In this document: positions 45,544 to 54,847 of the stretch, in pieces
Layout: each line of letters opens with the position of its first letter
How positions within the stretch are numbered: position 1 is the stretch's first letter
Assembly: GCA_963921305.4 (NCBI GenBank)
Contig: CAWUEX030000002.1
Location: forward strand, 186,001-250,000
Length of the DNA stretch: 64,000 nt
Direction: 5' to 3'
Source: CAWUEX02 sp963921305
GTDB taxonomy: Bacteria > Pseudomonadota > Alphaproteobacteria > Rhodospirillales > Rhodospirillaceae
The notes under the pieces: model-generated
Database searches by the model: none
What the model was told of the DNA's origin: nothing
The model's input: the letters and a program-made list of their open reading frames with translations, nothing else
Translations under genes and position numbers: made by a program

Positions 45544-45747
45544 AAACAGAGGGATAAAGCCCCTATCCAACGTGCGGATAGTGGTTCGAGTTGTTTTCAT
45601 GTTTGTGACATTCCTTGAGAGAAAGGCAGGGAGTTGGGAGGCTCCACGTCAGGTTGTCCGTGTTCGGCATGGATGACTGCCACGTTCCGGAGCCGAATTT
45701 CGCCGTTTCTGAGGGAAACGGCTACGTTTTTGGAGGGAATAAAGGCG

Positions 45748-48273
45748 ATGAAACTTCGCACATCACTGCTGTCCACTGCTGCTCTTGCCGCTGCCGTCTC
45801 AACCGGAGCGTTTGTCGACGGGGCTCAGGCACAACAGCTAACAATCGAAGAAATTACGGTCACAGCGCGTAAACGTGAGGAGAATCTTTAGGACATTCCT
45901 CTCTCCATTACGGCTTTCACTGCAGACGGCTTGAAACAGCGCAACATAACGACGGTGTACGAGCTATCGGCCAATACGCCGAACTTCGTCACCACACCGC
46001 AGCTGGGCCGCCGCTTGGACCGCCCGACCTTCCGTGGACAAGCGGGCACGCTGGTACGCGGCGAGCCAAACGCCTCTTACTTTATTGACGGTGTGTTTGT
46101 GGCAGGCAGCGCGACCACGTCCACGTTCAACGCCTTGGAACGCGTCGAAGTCCTGCGCGGCCCGCAGTCAGCCCTATTTGGCCGTGCGACGTTCGCCGGA
46201 GCCGTTAACCTGATTACCCGTAAGCCAACCGATGAGCACGAAGGGCAGTTCAACGTCCGCATCGGCTCCCATCAGACCTATGAAGCAGCCGGCTGGCTGT
46301 CCGGTCCTATCATTGAGGACAAGCTGCACTACTTTGTTTCCGGCAGTTGGGACTCATATGGTGGTGAGTGGCGCAACAATGTGGCTGAAGGACAAGCTGC
46401 GGGAGACAGTATCTTTATTCCGTTCCCGCCGCCGGGACGGGTGATCAACTTTGTCACCGGACCAACACGCGCAGACAATTCACGCCTCGGTGGCGAGGAA
46501 AACACCGACGGGACGATTAAGCTCGTGTTCTCGCCCGCCGAGAATCATGAACTCGAGTTCAAGTTTAACTACGCCGGTGGCCGTGACGACCACTTCCCCG
46601 CGCTGCTGGTCGACAACAGCGAGCTGAACTGCTTCCGTCCGGGAATTGACGCGGGCGCGGGCCCAGAATCACCGGGGTATTTCTGCGGCGCTTTGACAGC
46701 GGGAGACCGGACCTCAAGTCTCAATATTCCTGACCTCGTTGACGGCGGCACAACCAGTTTCTTCGGCGTGACCGCAGAACCTTCACCGATTGGCGCTGGC
46801 ACACATCGCGATATCTTCCGCTTGCTGACTCAGTACACCGGCGATTTCAACGGATGGGAAGCTGTCGCCCGCGCCACCTGGAACCGTGACCGCTTTAAGT
46901 CTGGCCGCGACATCGACCGTACGGCCTTCCGTCCGGTCTTCGGCCTGTTCACGGCATACGAAGAAGACAACACGGAAGACTGGGCAGGCGAGCTGCGCTT
47001 CGCCAGCCCGGCAGACGATCCGCTGCGCGGCCTCTTCGGCGTGTATTACTTTGAGAAACGGTTCGTGGAACGTGACCGCCGGTTCTCGGGACCTGGTACA
47101 GCAGGATTGTTCTTTGCCTCTGACCATGGATCATGCCGAACCAGTCCGGCCGCTTTCGATCCCGGCCAATGCGACACCACAGAAGAAGACGTGACCAACT
47201 ACGCCGTCTTTGCGTCCGTCGACTACGACATAACGGATCAACTGACAGTCTCTGCCGAAGCCCGCTACTCAGAAGATGAGAAGACGGCACGCGGGGGTGT
47301 TTTGACCGACGCCGAAGCGGCTGACGTGGCCGGCCTTGTCGCGGCACTTGACGTCGCAACAGTGGAGGGAAACCGGCTTGTCGTCAAAGACGACACCAAG
47401 GATTTCACGCCGCGTGTCTCATTAACGTACAAGCCGAACGACGACATCACCGTCTACGGAAAAATCGCCAAGGGGGACAAGCCCTTGGACTTTAACCTGT
47501 CGTTCTTCGACGACGACACCGACCCAACCGAGTTGGTCAATGCAGTTGCCGACGGCCGGGCGATCATCAATTCAGAGTCAGCCTGGACATATGAAGCCGG
47601 ATTGAAGTCGACGCTGGCAGACGGCAAAGCCCGGTTCAATATTTCCGGCTTCTACATTGACTGGGACGATCAGGCTGTCAGCTCCGTTGAGGACATCCTG
47701 CTGCGTGACGGTACGTTCGAGACCAATAACACGGTGCGCTCTGCACCAGGTGCCCGGGTCATCGGCCTCGAAATCGAAGCCAACTGGACGCCAACAGAAA
47801 ATATTCTTCTCACGGCAGGCTACGGCTTAGCGGACCACAAGTTCACCGACACGTTTGTCGATGCACGATTTGCCGCCCTGACCGGCGGCACGGGCGATGT
47901 CGATGGCCATACGACCCCATCGACGCCGAAGCATAACGCCAACCTGTCCGCCACATACCGCGACGAATTCGGCAGCGATTCAGATTGGTTCGTGCGATCG
48001 TTCTTGAACTACGAGTCCAAAAAGTTTGCAAACGTCGCCAATCTCGCGTGGGTCGGTTCACGGTATAACTGGAACGCCCAGGTTGGTATCGAATCTCCGC
48101 AATGGCGCCTGACGGTCTATGTCGATAATATTTTGGATGACAACACGCCACGCACCGTGAGCCTGTTTACAGACTTCCAAAACGAGTCTGTACCGGGCGT
48201 CGATGCCAGCCTGTTCACGTTGAACCCGCAACGGGGCCGTGACTTCGGCATGCGGGCTCAGTATTCATTCTAG
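45748..48273 (+). pseudogene. TonB-dependent receptor with an in-frame amber codon
   Basis: Read through, this is an 840-residue outer-membrane receptor: signal peptide ending near 'GAQAQ' (residue 29), TonB box 'EEITVTARKREENL', plug domain ('YFIDGVFV', 'ERVEVLRGPQSALFGRATFAG') and a 22-strand barrel ending in the aromatic 'MRAQYSF'. Codon 48 (45889-45891) is TAG exactly where the family has CAG (Gln) in '...ENLQDIPLSITAFTA'. The frame is otherwise intact for 793 codons. The ATG at 45748 has GGAGGG upstream. Downstream restarts (TTG at 45931) would lack the signal peptide. TAG ends other genes here (fadB, the helicase), so no genome-wide recoding. A real nonsense mutation, a sequence error or readthrough are all possible. 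Confidence 0.88.
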
Positions 48274-48295
48274 TCCGGCAACCACCAACTGCACT

Positions 48296-48327
48296 AAAAA
48301 CCCCCGGGGGCTTCCCCGGGGGTTTTT
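48296..48327. terminator. Bidirectional rho-independent terminator
   Basis: AAAAACCCCCGGGG (48296-48309) pairs with CCCCGGGGGTTTTT (48314-48327) around GCTT, a 14-bp stem with A-rich and T-rich flanks on both sides. It lies between the receptor (plus strand, ends 48273) and the PQQ-type dehydrogenase (minus strand, ends 48348) and can stop transcription from both. Confidence 0.95.
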
Positions 48328-48347
48328 GTTTTTCAGTAAACGATGGT

Positions 48348-49475
48348 TTAAGACGATGAACCGGTGGGCCGCACCTGAATGACACGGCCATCTGGGCTAT
48401 CAGTAAGAAGATAGAGATATCCGTCCGGCCCGGTGCGCACTTCCCGGAAGCGCTCCCCGACGTCAGCGAACAAGATTTCTTGACCTTGCACCTCGCCGTT
48501 TTCAAGGTCCAGCCGCCGCACCGTCATGTTTGCTAAAGCAGCGACAAAAATGTCTCCCTGCCACGCGGGAAAGGCCTCTCCGTCGTAGAGAGTCATGCCA
48601 CCGGGGGCGATGGAGGGCACCCAGTACTCCACAGGCATTTCCATACCGGAATACTCCTGAAACGGAGATATCCGGGCCCCAGAATAGTCCAACCCATAGG
48701 TGGCGACCGGCCAGCCATAGTTTTTCCCTGGCTCAATGATGTTGAGTTCGTCACCGCCCATCGGGCCGTGTTCGTGCAAATACACCCGCCCCGACTCCGG
48801 ATCGACGACCAGGCCTTGTTGATTGCGGTGGCCATAGGTCCAGATTTCCGGGAGCGCGCCATCGGTTCCGACGAAAGGGTTGTCATCCGGGACGGATCCA
48901 TCGTCGTTCACCCGCACCGTTTTGCCGAAGTGATTGTCCAGCAACTGTGCCCGTTCGCGATGGATAAATCCATCGCCGGATGTAATGAGCAGCTTGCCAT
49001 CCGTCATGAACGCTATCCGGGCGCCATAGTGCACAGGTGTGCCTTTCATAGGCTCTGCACCAAACACGACCTCGAGGTCGGTCAGTGCGCCATCGGCGTA
49101 CTCGGCACGAGCAACACGCAACTGATTGGCATCACCATCGCCGTGGGCGTAGGAGAGGTAGATCAGCCGGTTCTGCTCAAAATCAGGGTGAAGGCGGACG
49201 TCCATCAGCCCCCCCTGCCCCGCAACATAGCTATCTGGCACTCCGGTCACGGGTTCGAATTGAAGGACGCCGTTCTGAATGAGACGCAGCTGACCATCCC
49301 GTTCGGTCACCAGAATGTCGCCGTCGGGCAGAAAGGCGAGGCTCCAAGGAAAGGCGAGCCCCTCGGCCAATGTGTTCAAGGTATAGTCCGCAGCACGGCT
49401 CGCCGCATTGAAACTGCCAAGCGCCATGACACAAAGTGCGGCGACCGCAACAGGTTTGAGGGGGACACGACTCAT
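48348..49475 (-). CDS. PQQ-dependent soluble aldose-sugar dehydrogenase family protein
   Basis: A 375-residue exported beta-propeller of the glucose/sorbosone dehydrogenase (YliI) family. The signal peptide ends near 'SRAA' (residue 29). 'AFPWSLAFLPDGDILVTERDG', 'LMDVRLHPDFEQN' and 'GHRNQQGLVVDPESG' are the family landmarks, the last carrying the residues that contact PQQ, and 'HEHGPMGGDELN' is the Ca/PQQ site. It would oxidise an aldose or other alcohol in the periplasm. AGGAGA precedes the ATG at 49475, which overlaps the stop of the membrane protein upstream. Confidence 0.9.
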   Translation of the reverse strand: MSRVPLKPVAVAALCVMALGSFNAASRAADYTLNTLAEGLAFPWSLAFLPDGDILVTERDGQLRLIQNGVLQFEPVTGVPDSYVAGQGGLMDVRLHPDFEQNRLIYLSYAHGDGDANQLRVARAEYADGALTDLEVVFGAEPMKGTPVHYGARIAFMTDGKLLITSGDGFIHRERAQLLDNHFGKTVRVNDDGSVPDDNPFVGTDGALPEIWTYGHRNQQGLVVDPESGRVYLHEHGPMGGDELNIIEPGKNYGWPVATYGLDYSGARISPFQEYSGMEMPVEYWVPSIAPGGMTLYDGEAFPAWQGDIFVAALANMTVRRLDLENGEVQGQEILFADVGERFREVRTGPDGYLYLLTDSPDGRVIQVRPTGSSS

Positions 49476-49948
49476 GATGTGGTCTCCTGTCTCGAGTATT
49501 TTGCAAAAATCCAGCCGCCGGCGGCTCCGGCAGCGGCCTGACTGATTAAGCCCATCGGTGTTTGGGCAAAAGCAAACAGCACGACACCGAACACGAAAAA
49601 AGACGCGCTCAAGAACGTCACAATCGCCACCCCGCCGGCCACGGTGTAGATGATCGTGCGGAACCGCGGCAGGAAGTGCGACATGGCTGCGGCGGCTATA
49701 AACGCGATTACCAGTCCAATCCCAATCACCAAGGCGTAGGAAAATCCAAACGCCGGGCTGGGAATGAAGCCAAAGTTTACTAGATCGTACCACGTGGTGG
49801 CGAACCGCTCGGACACGGAGATTTCGACGCCGATGCCTGTGAGAGCGGCAAGCACGAATTGCGTGCCGATGACACAGGCGACAGCCGTTGCCACCACAAC
49901 CGCGGCCACGAACGCGATGATTATTCTGACTAGGCGCTGAAGAGCCAT
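49472..49948 (-). CDS. Small four-helix membrane protein, unknown
   Basis: A 158-residue protein, mostly hydrophobic, with about four membrane helices (roughly 5-27, 58-80, 90-112, 118-140). I recognise no family. The ATG at 49948 has AGGAGT upstream; a longer frame begins at 50026 but overlaps nothing meaningful. Its stop overlaps the start of the PQQ-type dehydrogenase (ATGA) and it starts 19 bases after the SnoaL-like gene, so the three form an operon. A role in anchoring or transferring electrons from the dehydrogenase is possible but unsupported. Confidence 0.7.
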   Translation of the reverse strand: MALQRLVRIIIAFVAAVVVATAVACVIGTQFVLAALTGIGVEISVSERFATTWYDLVNFGFIPSPAFGFSYALVIGIGLVIAFIAAAAMSHFLPRFRTIIYTVAGGVAIVTFLSASFFVFGVVLFAFAQTPMGLISQAAAGAAGGWIFAKYSRQETTS

Positions 49949-49967
49949 AGACGGACTCCTTAGGATG

Positions 49968-50519
49968 TTATTTCGGCGTTTCAATAGAAGGTAGAGGCTG
50001 AAGAGATAAATCCACGTCCAGGCCAAGCTGCCGGATCAGGATGAGGGTATCGCTGTTGCCCCAGCGCTCCACCACCATTCCCTCCTCGAAGCGGAAAATA
50101 TCCATCGCCGTGAACTTAAAAGCCCGGCCCGTTGCAGGACTACCCATCATCTCACCGGTTTGCGTGCCGGTGACAGTCATGCGCGTGGACACCAAGTCGT
50201 CTTTGCAAATGATAAGGTCGTTGACCAGTGTTCGATCCGGCGAGGCGTTTTTCGAAGCCGCGAACATGCGCTCCATACGCGATGGCCGTGCGAGTGTGGT
50301 TTCAGAGCCGCCGGCATCGGCATTGTGGCTGATAAACGGATCGGCATAGAACTCCCCGGCCCGGACGCCATCGCGCTGGATGAACAAGACCTCGAACATC
50401 TCGAGGTAACGGTTCAAGTTCTCCGTCTGGCCGTCGCAATGGATCTCGGTTGCGTGCAACGGCACGATCCGGCCGCTCATCGAAAGCACGACCACAATTG
50501 CCAGAATAGCTTTGACCAT
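49968..50519 (-). CDS. Exported SnoaL/NTF2-like protein
   Basis: A 183-residue protein with a signal peptide (to about residue 23, 'VPLHATE'). The mature domain is a cone-shaped NTF2-like fold: 'LNRYLEMFEVLFIQRDG', 'FKFTAMDIFRFEEGMVVERWGNSD', the last being the SnoaL-type closing pattern. SnoaL-like proteins are isomerases, cyclases or binding proteins. First gene of the operon with the membrane protein and the PQQ-type dehydrogenase. I chose the ATG at 50519 over the GTG at 50525 because of the GGGGGTGG ribosome site. Confidence 0.82.
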   Translation of the reverse strand: MVKAILAIVVVLSMSGRIVPLHATEIHCDGQTENLNRYLEMFEVLFIQRDGVRAGEFYADPFISHNADAGGSETTLARPSRMERMFAASKNASPDRTLVNDLIICKDDLVSTRMTVTGTQTGEMMGSPATGRAFKFTAMDIFRFEEGMVVERWGNSDTLILIRQLGLDVDLSLQPLPSIETPK

Positions 50520-50742
50520 CGCCACCCCCTGTTTAGCGGTCCATCGAGACTAAAACAGGGGCTTGCCGCGATTCAACGACAAGACTTTTCTATCGCGGTT
50601 TCTGTGGCAATAGCGTGATCCGATTGGGACGCCGTAGCGGCCCCAGGTGACTCGGCAACCCGCCGAGAAAGGCGATTGAAAGACTCCGTGGCCATGATAC
50701 GGTCTCGGCCAATCTAAACCAGCGCGGACAATCGACGCCCCG

Positions 50743-51291
50743 ATGACCGATAAAACGCCGTCCTCATCCGGCACACTCATCTCCGACACCTACAGAGAGA
50801 TGAATGCGTCGCTCCACGCCAATCCTGACTATGGCCGGCAGGGCGCAAACCGCGCCAAACCGACGGCGGACTTGCTGAAGGCGACGGGTCTGAAAACCGT
50901 TCTCGACTATGGCAGCGGCAAAGGCGCATTCGGAGCAGAGCTGTCACGGATCGTACCTGATGTAACTGTTGTGAATTACGACCCCGCTATTCCCCAGTGG
51001 GCAAGCGACCCGCCGGTCTGTGACGTGGTTCTTTGCAATGACGTCTTGGAACATGTTGAACCTGAACACATCGAAAGCGTACTAGCGCACCTGGCGTCAA
51101 AGGCCCGGCATCTGGCGCTGCTGAGCATTGCGGATCACGAGGCCAAAAAGACGCTTCCCGATGGCCGGAACGCACACCTGCTGGTAAAACCGATGAATTG
51201 GTGGATCGAGCGAGTTGAAAAGGTTTTGTCCATCGATCAGCAGATGATTCACAACGGCCACTATCTGTTTACTTGCACGCCCCGGCGCTGA
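50743..51291 (+). CDS. Class I SAM-dependent methyltransferase domain protein
   Basis: A 182-residue protein. 'VLDYGSGKGAFG' is the SAM-binding motif I, 'VVNYDPAIPQW' is motif II with its acidic ligand, and 'CDVVLCNDVLEHVEPEHI' is motif IV in the style of UbiE/BioC-like methyltransferases. The substrate is not deducible. It is transcribed toward the S10 carboxypeptidase 45 bases downstream, but no functional link is evident. The 220-base region upstream shows no gene. Confidence 0.85.
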   Translation: MTDKTPSSSGTLISDTYREMNASLHANPDYGRQGANRAKPTADLLKATGLKTVLDYGSGKGAFGAELSRIVPDVTVVNYDPAIPQWASDPPVCDVVLCNDVLEHVEPEHIESVLAHLASKARHLALLSIADHEAKKTLPDGRNAHLLVKPMNWWIERVEKVLSIDQQMIHNGHYLFTCTPRR

Positions 51292-51335
51292 TCGCCGAGG
51301 CTGACTAAGAACCACCCTATCGAAAGGTCGACACC

Positions 51336-52856
51336 ATGCGGAATCGGTTTTTCCTTGTCCTTCTATTCGCGGCTTTGTGTGCCGGCGCACCTGTTCATGC
51401 TCAGGACGACGCAAAAGAAAACGCGGGAAAGAGCGAGTCACAGGATATTCCCGAGCCGAGAGCGTTTACGAAGTCCTTCTCGGGACGTTTCAATGATGCC
51501 CGCATCGCGTACACGGTCACTGCTGGTGAGACACACCTTAAGAACGACAAGGGGGACGCCCGCGCCAGCATCTTCACGGTCTCCTACACCAAGAACGACG
51601 CGACTGATCCGGCAACCCGGCCCGTGACCTTTGTCTTCAATGGCGGCCCGGGATCGGCCTCCTTGTGGCTGCACATGGGCGTATTCGGTCCCAAGCGCAT
51701 TGTCGTTCCCAGCGATGGCCTAGATGCCGGAGCCGCTCCGTACACCATCGAAGATAACCCGTTCAGTATTCTAGACGTTACCGACCTGGTGTTTATCGAC
51801 CCGGTTGGCACCGGCTATTCGCAACCGCTGGGCGACGCCAAGGGCAAGGAATTCTGGGGTCTGCGGGAGGATGCCAAATCAATCGCGGAGTTCATCCGCG
51901 TCTATCTCACCACCCATGGCCGCTGGAACTCTCCCAAGTATGTTGCAGGTGAAAGCTATGGAACGACACGCGCCGCGCAGTTGGTCAACGAACTGCAGAG
52001 CACTTTTACCGGCGTTGCCCTCAACGGCGTGATTCTCATTTCGGCGATCCTTGACTTTCACACGGCGGAATTCGCCATGGGCAACCCGCTGCCCTATGTC
52101 AGCTTCCTGCCAACCTACGCGGCAACCGCCTGGTATCACGACGCCGTCACAGACAAACCGGCGAGCGTGGCTGAATTCGTCGACGAAGCGCGGCACTTTG
52201 CGCTGAACGAATACTCGGTCGCCCTGCTCAAAGGATCCCGCCTCACGGCGGCGGAACGGGAGGCCGTGGTGACCAAGCTTGCCCGGTTTACCGGGCTCAG
52301 CGAAACCTACGTCCGCCAGACCAACCTGCAGATCGGCGCATTCCGGTTCATGAAACAACTGCTGCGGGACCGCGGCCTGACGGTTGGACGCTTTGACAGC
52401 CGCTATACCGGTGAAGACCTGGACGACGCTGGAGAGTATTTCGACAATGATGCCTCGGCCTACGGCATCGATGCAGCCTATGTCGCGGCGATCAACGATT
52501 ATCTTACGCGCGAACTCGAAGTTGACTTCGAACGGCGCTACAAGATTCTGGACGGCGAACCCGCACGTAACTGGAACTGGTCCACGCGAGACGGCGGCTG
52601 GCCATCCTACGTCAACGTGGCACCTCACATCGGCCGGGGCATGCGCGAGAACAAGGACTTGAGGGCGTTCATCGCCAATGGGTATTACGACTTGGCGACA
52701 CCGTTCTTCGCGACGGAAAACTCAGTGGCCACCAACGGCATCGATAGCGAGCGTGTGGTCATGACCTACTACGAAGCGGGGCACATGATGTACACCCACG
52801 AGCCATCGCTCGAGCAATTGGCTCGAGATGTGCGGGATTTCATTAGCGAGCGTTAA
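51336..52856 (+). CDS. Exported S10-family serine carboxypeptidase
   Basis: A 506-residue protein with a signal peptide (to about residue 24, 'GAPVHAQ'). 'FVFNGGPGSASLWLHMG' is the S10 oxyanion motif, the nucleophile is S207 in 'GESYGTT', the Asp is in 'NGYYDLATPFFAT' and the His in 'AGHMMYTHEP'. All three catalytic residues are present. S10 enzymes cleave C-terminal residues at acidic pH; bacterial exported members are common in proteobacteria living on peptides. AAAGG precedes the ATG. Confidence 0.94.
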   Translation: MRNRFFLVLLFAALCAGAPVHAQDDAKENAGKSESQDIPEPRAFTKSFSGRFNDARIAYTVTAGETHLKNDKGDARASIFTVSYTKNDATDPATRPVTFVFNGGPGSASLWLHMGVFGPKRIVVPSDGLDAGAAPYTIEDNPFSILDVTDLVFIDPVGTGYSQPLGDAKGKEFWGLREDAKSIAEFIRVYLTTHGRWNSPKYVAGESYGTTRAAQLVNELQSTFTGVALNGVILISAILDFHTAEFAMGNPLPYVSFLPTYAATAWYHDAVTDKPASVAEFVDEARHFALNEYSVALLKGSRLTAAEREAVVTKLARFTGLSETYVRQTNLQIGAFRFMKQLLRDRGLTVGRFDSRYTGEDLDDAGEYFDNDASAYGIDAAYVAAINDYLTRELEVDFERRYKILDGEPARNWNWSTRDGGWPSYVNVAPHIGRGMRENKDLRAFIANGYYDLATPFFATENSVATNGIDSERVVMTYYEAGHMMYTHEPSLEQLARDVRDFISER

Positions 52857-52867
52857 AGACACACCTG

Positions 52868-53749
52868 CTAGGCGGTACGACTGAGCAATCCGGATTCTTT
52901 GACCGCATACCGATAGGACCGGCTCACCGGAACCTCCAGGCCGCCCTTAAGCACGATTTCATAGGACCGGCCGCTGCGGCGCACCGTATCCACCGCGGTC
53001 TTATTGACCCAGAACGAGCGATGCACCTGGAGGCCGGGAAGGTGACCGACTTCTCCCACCGCATCAGAGAAACGATAGCGGATCAGCTCGTTACTGGTCG
53101 CCGTATAGACCCGTAGATAGTGATCTTCCGCTTGCAGCGCGTGAATTTCCGCATCAGGGCCGGCGGAGAGTTGCTTGATGAACTCAGGCACGGGTGTAGG
53201 CGCGGCTGGCTCGCTTTGATCGGACTTTTCACTCCGCCGGTGGCCAAACCGCTCGACGTCGAAGGCCTGAACGTAGATGTAGTTCACAACCACCCAGATG
53301 AGGATCGGCACCGCGACCACGCTGGCGTAGGCAAATACGAACTCCTCCCATACAAGTCCGTCAGGAAAGGATACTTCGGCCCTCACTTCCGGCGCCAGGC
53401 CGGCCGACGCCTCACGCACCAGGCTGCGCACCGGGCGGCTGATCGCCACGCCGGCGATGCCGCCAAGAACAAGCACACCCCATAGGGGGGGTGTCCATGG
53501 TCGCAAGAGAAAAGAGGCGAACCGGGATCCGATCTCAAAGGCCAGCCACAGCAGGACGAAATTAGACGTCCATTCGAACAGAGACACGGCCAGGGGATAA
53601 TCCGCTGTATAGCCGGCCCGGTACCAGCCGAGAGTTGCCCCAATCCCCACTGGGATGAGCACGAACAAGCCCAACGCCTGGCGCTTTTGCATTCCAGGGA
53701 AGACTCGGGCCCAAAGGGCGGTGGACTTCAAATTCGGAGCTCCGACCAT
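52868..53749 (-). CDS. Membrane-bound LytTR-domain transcriptional regulator
   Basis: A 293-residue protein: four predicted membrane helices in residues 20-165, a linker rich in Ser/Pro/Glu, and a C-terminal LytTR DNA-binding domain (about 205-293; 'HALQAEDHYLRVYT', 'QVHRSFWVN', 'VPVSRSYR'). There is no receiver domain, so it may sense a membrane signal directly or be controlled by a membrane partner. I use the ATG at 53749; a longer TTG frame starts at 53785. It diverges from the DUF1838 pair, which it probably controls (inferred from position). Confidence 0.88.
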   Translation of the reverse strand: MVGAPNLKSTALWARVFPGMQKRQALGLFVLIPVGIGATLGWYRAGYTADYPLAVSLFEWTSNFVLLWLAFEIGSRFASFLLRPWTPPLWGVLVLGGIAGVAISRPVRSLVREASAGLAPEVRAEVSFPDGLVWEEFVFAYASVVAVPILIWVVVNYIYVQAFDVERFGHRRSEKSDQSEPAAPTPVPEFIKQLSAGPDAEIHALQAEDHYLRVYTATSNELIRYRFSDAVGEVGHLPGLQVHRSFWVNKTAVDTVRRSGRSYEIVLKGGLEVPVSRSYRYAVKESGLLSRTA

Positions 53750-53961
53750 CTCGAAAAGACCTGACAGACCACGTCCGCCCGCCAAGGGGCTGTGAGCGGA
53801 GATGGCTGAGTTTTCCGGCGCAAACGGCGGCTGTCAATGACGGTTTGACCGCTGGTCGGGCATGGAATTGAGGCCCATTCGCGACAGGAACGACCGGCTC
53901 GCGACGGGGCGGCGGGACCGGCGACTTGCGGCCTTCTTCAGGGCGGACACAGGAGTAGTTT

Positions 53962-54825
53962 ATGTCAGCACAGAAATTCAGACCCGAGGGTTCAATGACT
54001 TCACAAATTACGCGCCGATCTGCCCTGAGCGGGTTCAGCCTTCTCGGCCTCAGTGGCCTCGGGACTGCGCTGCCGCGGACGACAGAGGCGGCTGATCTCC
54101 CTGACATCAAGACCCCTGCAGGCAACCTTCGCAACCTCTTGCGGATGTCTGCCAGCCTTGATCCGGAAGATTGTCCCTGGTTTTACAACGGCACCATCTT
54201 TGCCATCGTCGGCGAGGAACAGCCCAAACCGATCATGACCTTTCAGGGCATGGAAATGTATTGGGCAGAGAAAATGGAAGAGGGGCGCTACTGGTTTACG
54301 GGCAACACGGTATCGTTCATGACCGATGTCGAGACCGGCGCGTGGCTGCGGGAAATGAAAAACCCCTACACCGGCCAAACCGTTGAAGTGCCGGCCGCCG
54401 TACAGGGCGGCAACCCGAACCGGGGGTTCTATTACTCGGTAGACGGTGTCGAACCCTCGTGGGCTGCGGACAAGATTGAAGATAAACCTCTGCAACTGTG
54501 GTGGACCGCGGCCGGAGATTACGTCTGGCTGCACAATGAAACGGTTTACCCGCCTGGTCTGCCGTCGCCGCGCAAGCAGCGTCAAACCAACTTCGCTAGA
54601 CGCGATCACTTTGTCGATCCGGATGTCCGCCGTATTCCCGCGACGTTCACGGCGACCTTTTTCTCGCCTTGGCCGCATTGGATGGATATGGGGGATCAAC
54701 CGGGACACGTCATCTGGCATGCGTCCGGTGCCAAACTGGATTCCATTGCCGACCTGCCGGACATGTACCGCAAACGCCTCGAAGCCGAGCATCCGGATCG
54801 CATGACCGCCAATCCCAATGCCTAA
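53962..54825 (+). CDS. Tat-exported DUF1838 protein
   Basis: A 287-residue protein with a twin-arginine signal ('TRRSALSGFSLLGLSG', cleavage near residue 43). The mature part matches DUF1838 in pattern: 'RYWFTGNTVSFMTDVETG', 'MKNPYTGQTVEVP', and 'GDYVWLHNETVYP'. The function of DUF1838 is unknown; Tat export implies folding or cofactor insertion before export. It pairs with a second member 22 bases downstream. GGAGT precedes the ATG at 53962; an ATG at 53995 is possible. Confidence 0.85.
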   Translation: MSAQKFRPEGSMTSQITRRSALSGFSLLGLSGLGTALPRTTEAADLPDIKTPAGNLRNLLRMSASLDPEDCPWFYNGTIFAIVGEEQPKPIMTFQGMEMYWAEKMEEGRYWFTGNTVSFMTDVETGAWLREMKNPYTGQTVEVPAAVQGGNPNRGFYYSVDGVEPSWAADKIEDKPLQLWWTAAGDYVWLHNETVYPPGLPSPRKQRQTNFARRDHFVDPDVRRIPATFTATFFSPWPHWMDMGDQPGHVIWHASGAKLDSIADLPDMYRKRLEAEHPDRMTANPNA

Positions 54826-54847
54826 AGGCCGCTAAAGGAGACTCACA

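Noticed and set aside
45634..45891. Separate small 85-residue gene before the TonB-dependent receptor
   Set aside because: Its last 47 residues are the signal peptide and TonB box of the receptor in the same frame; it is the truncated front of that gene, not an independent protein.
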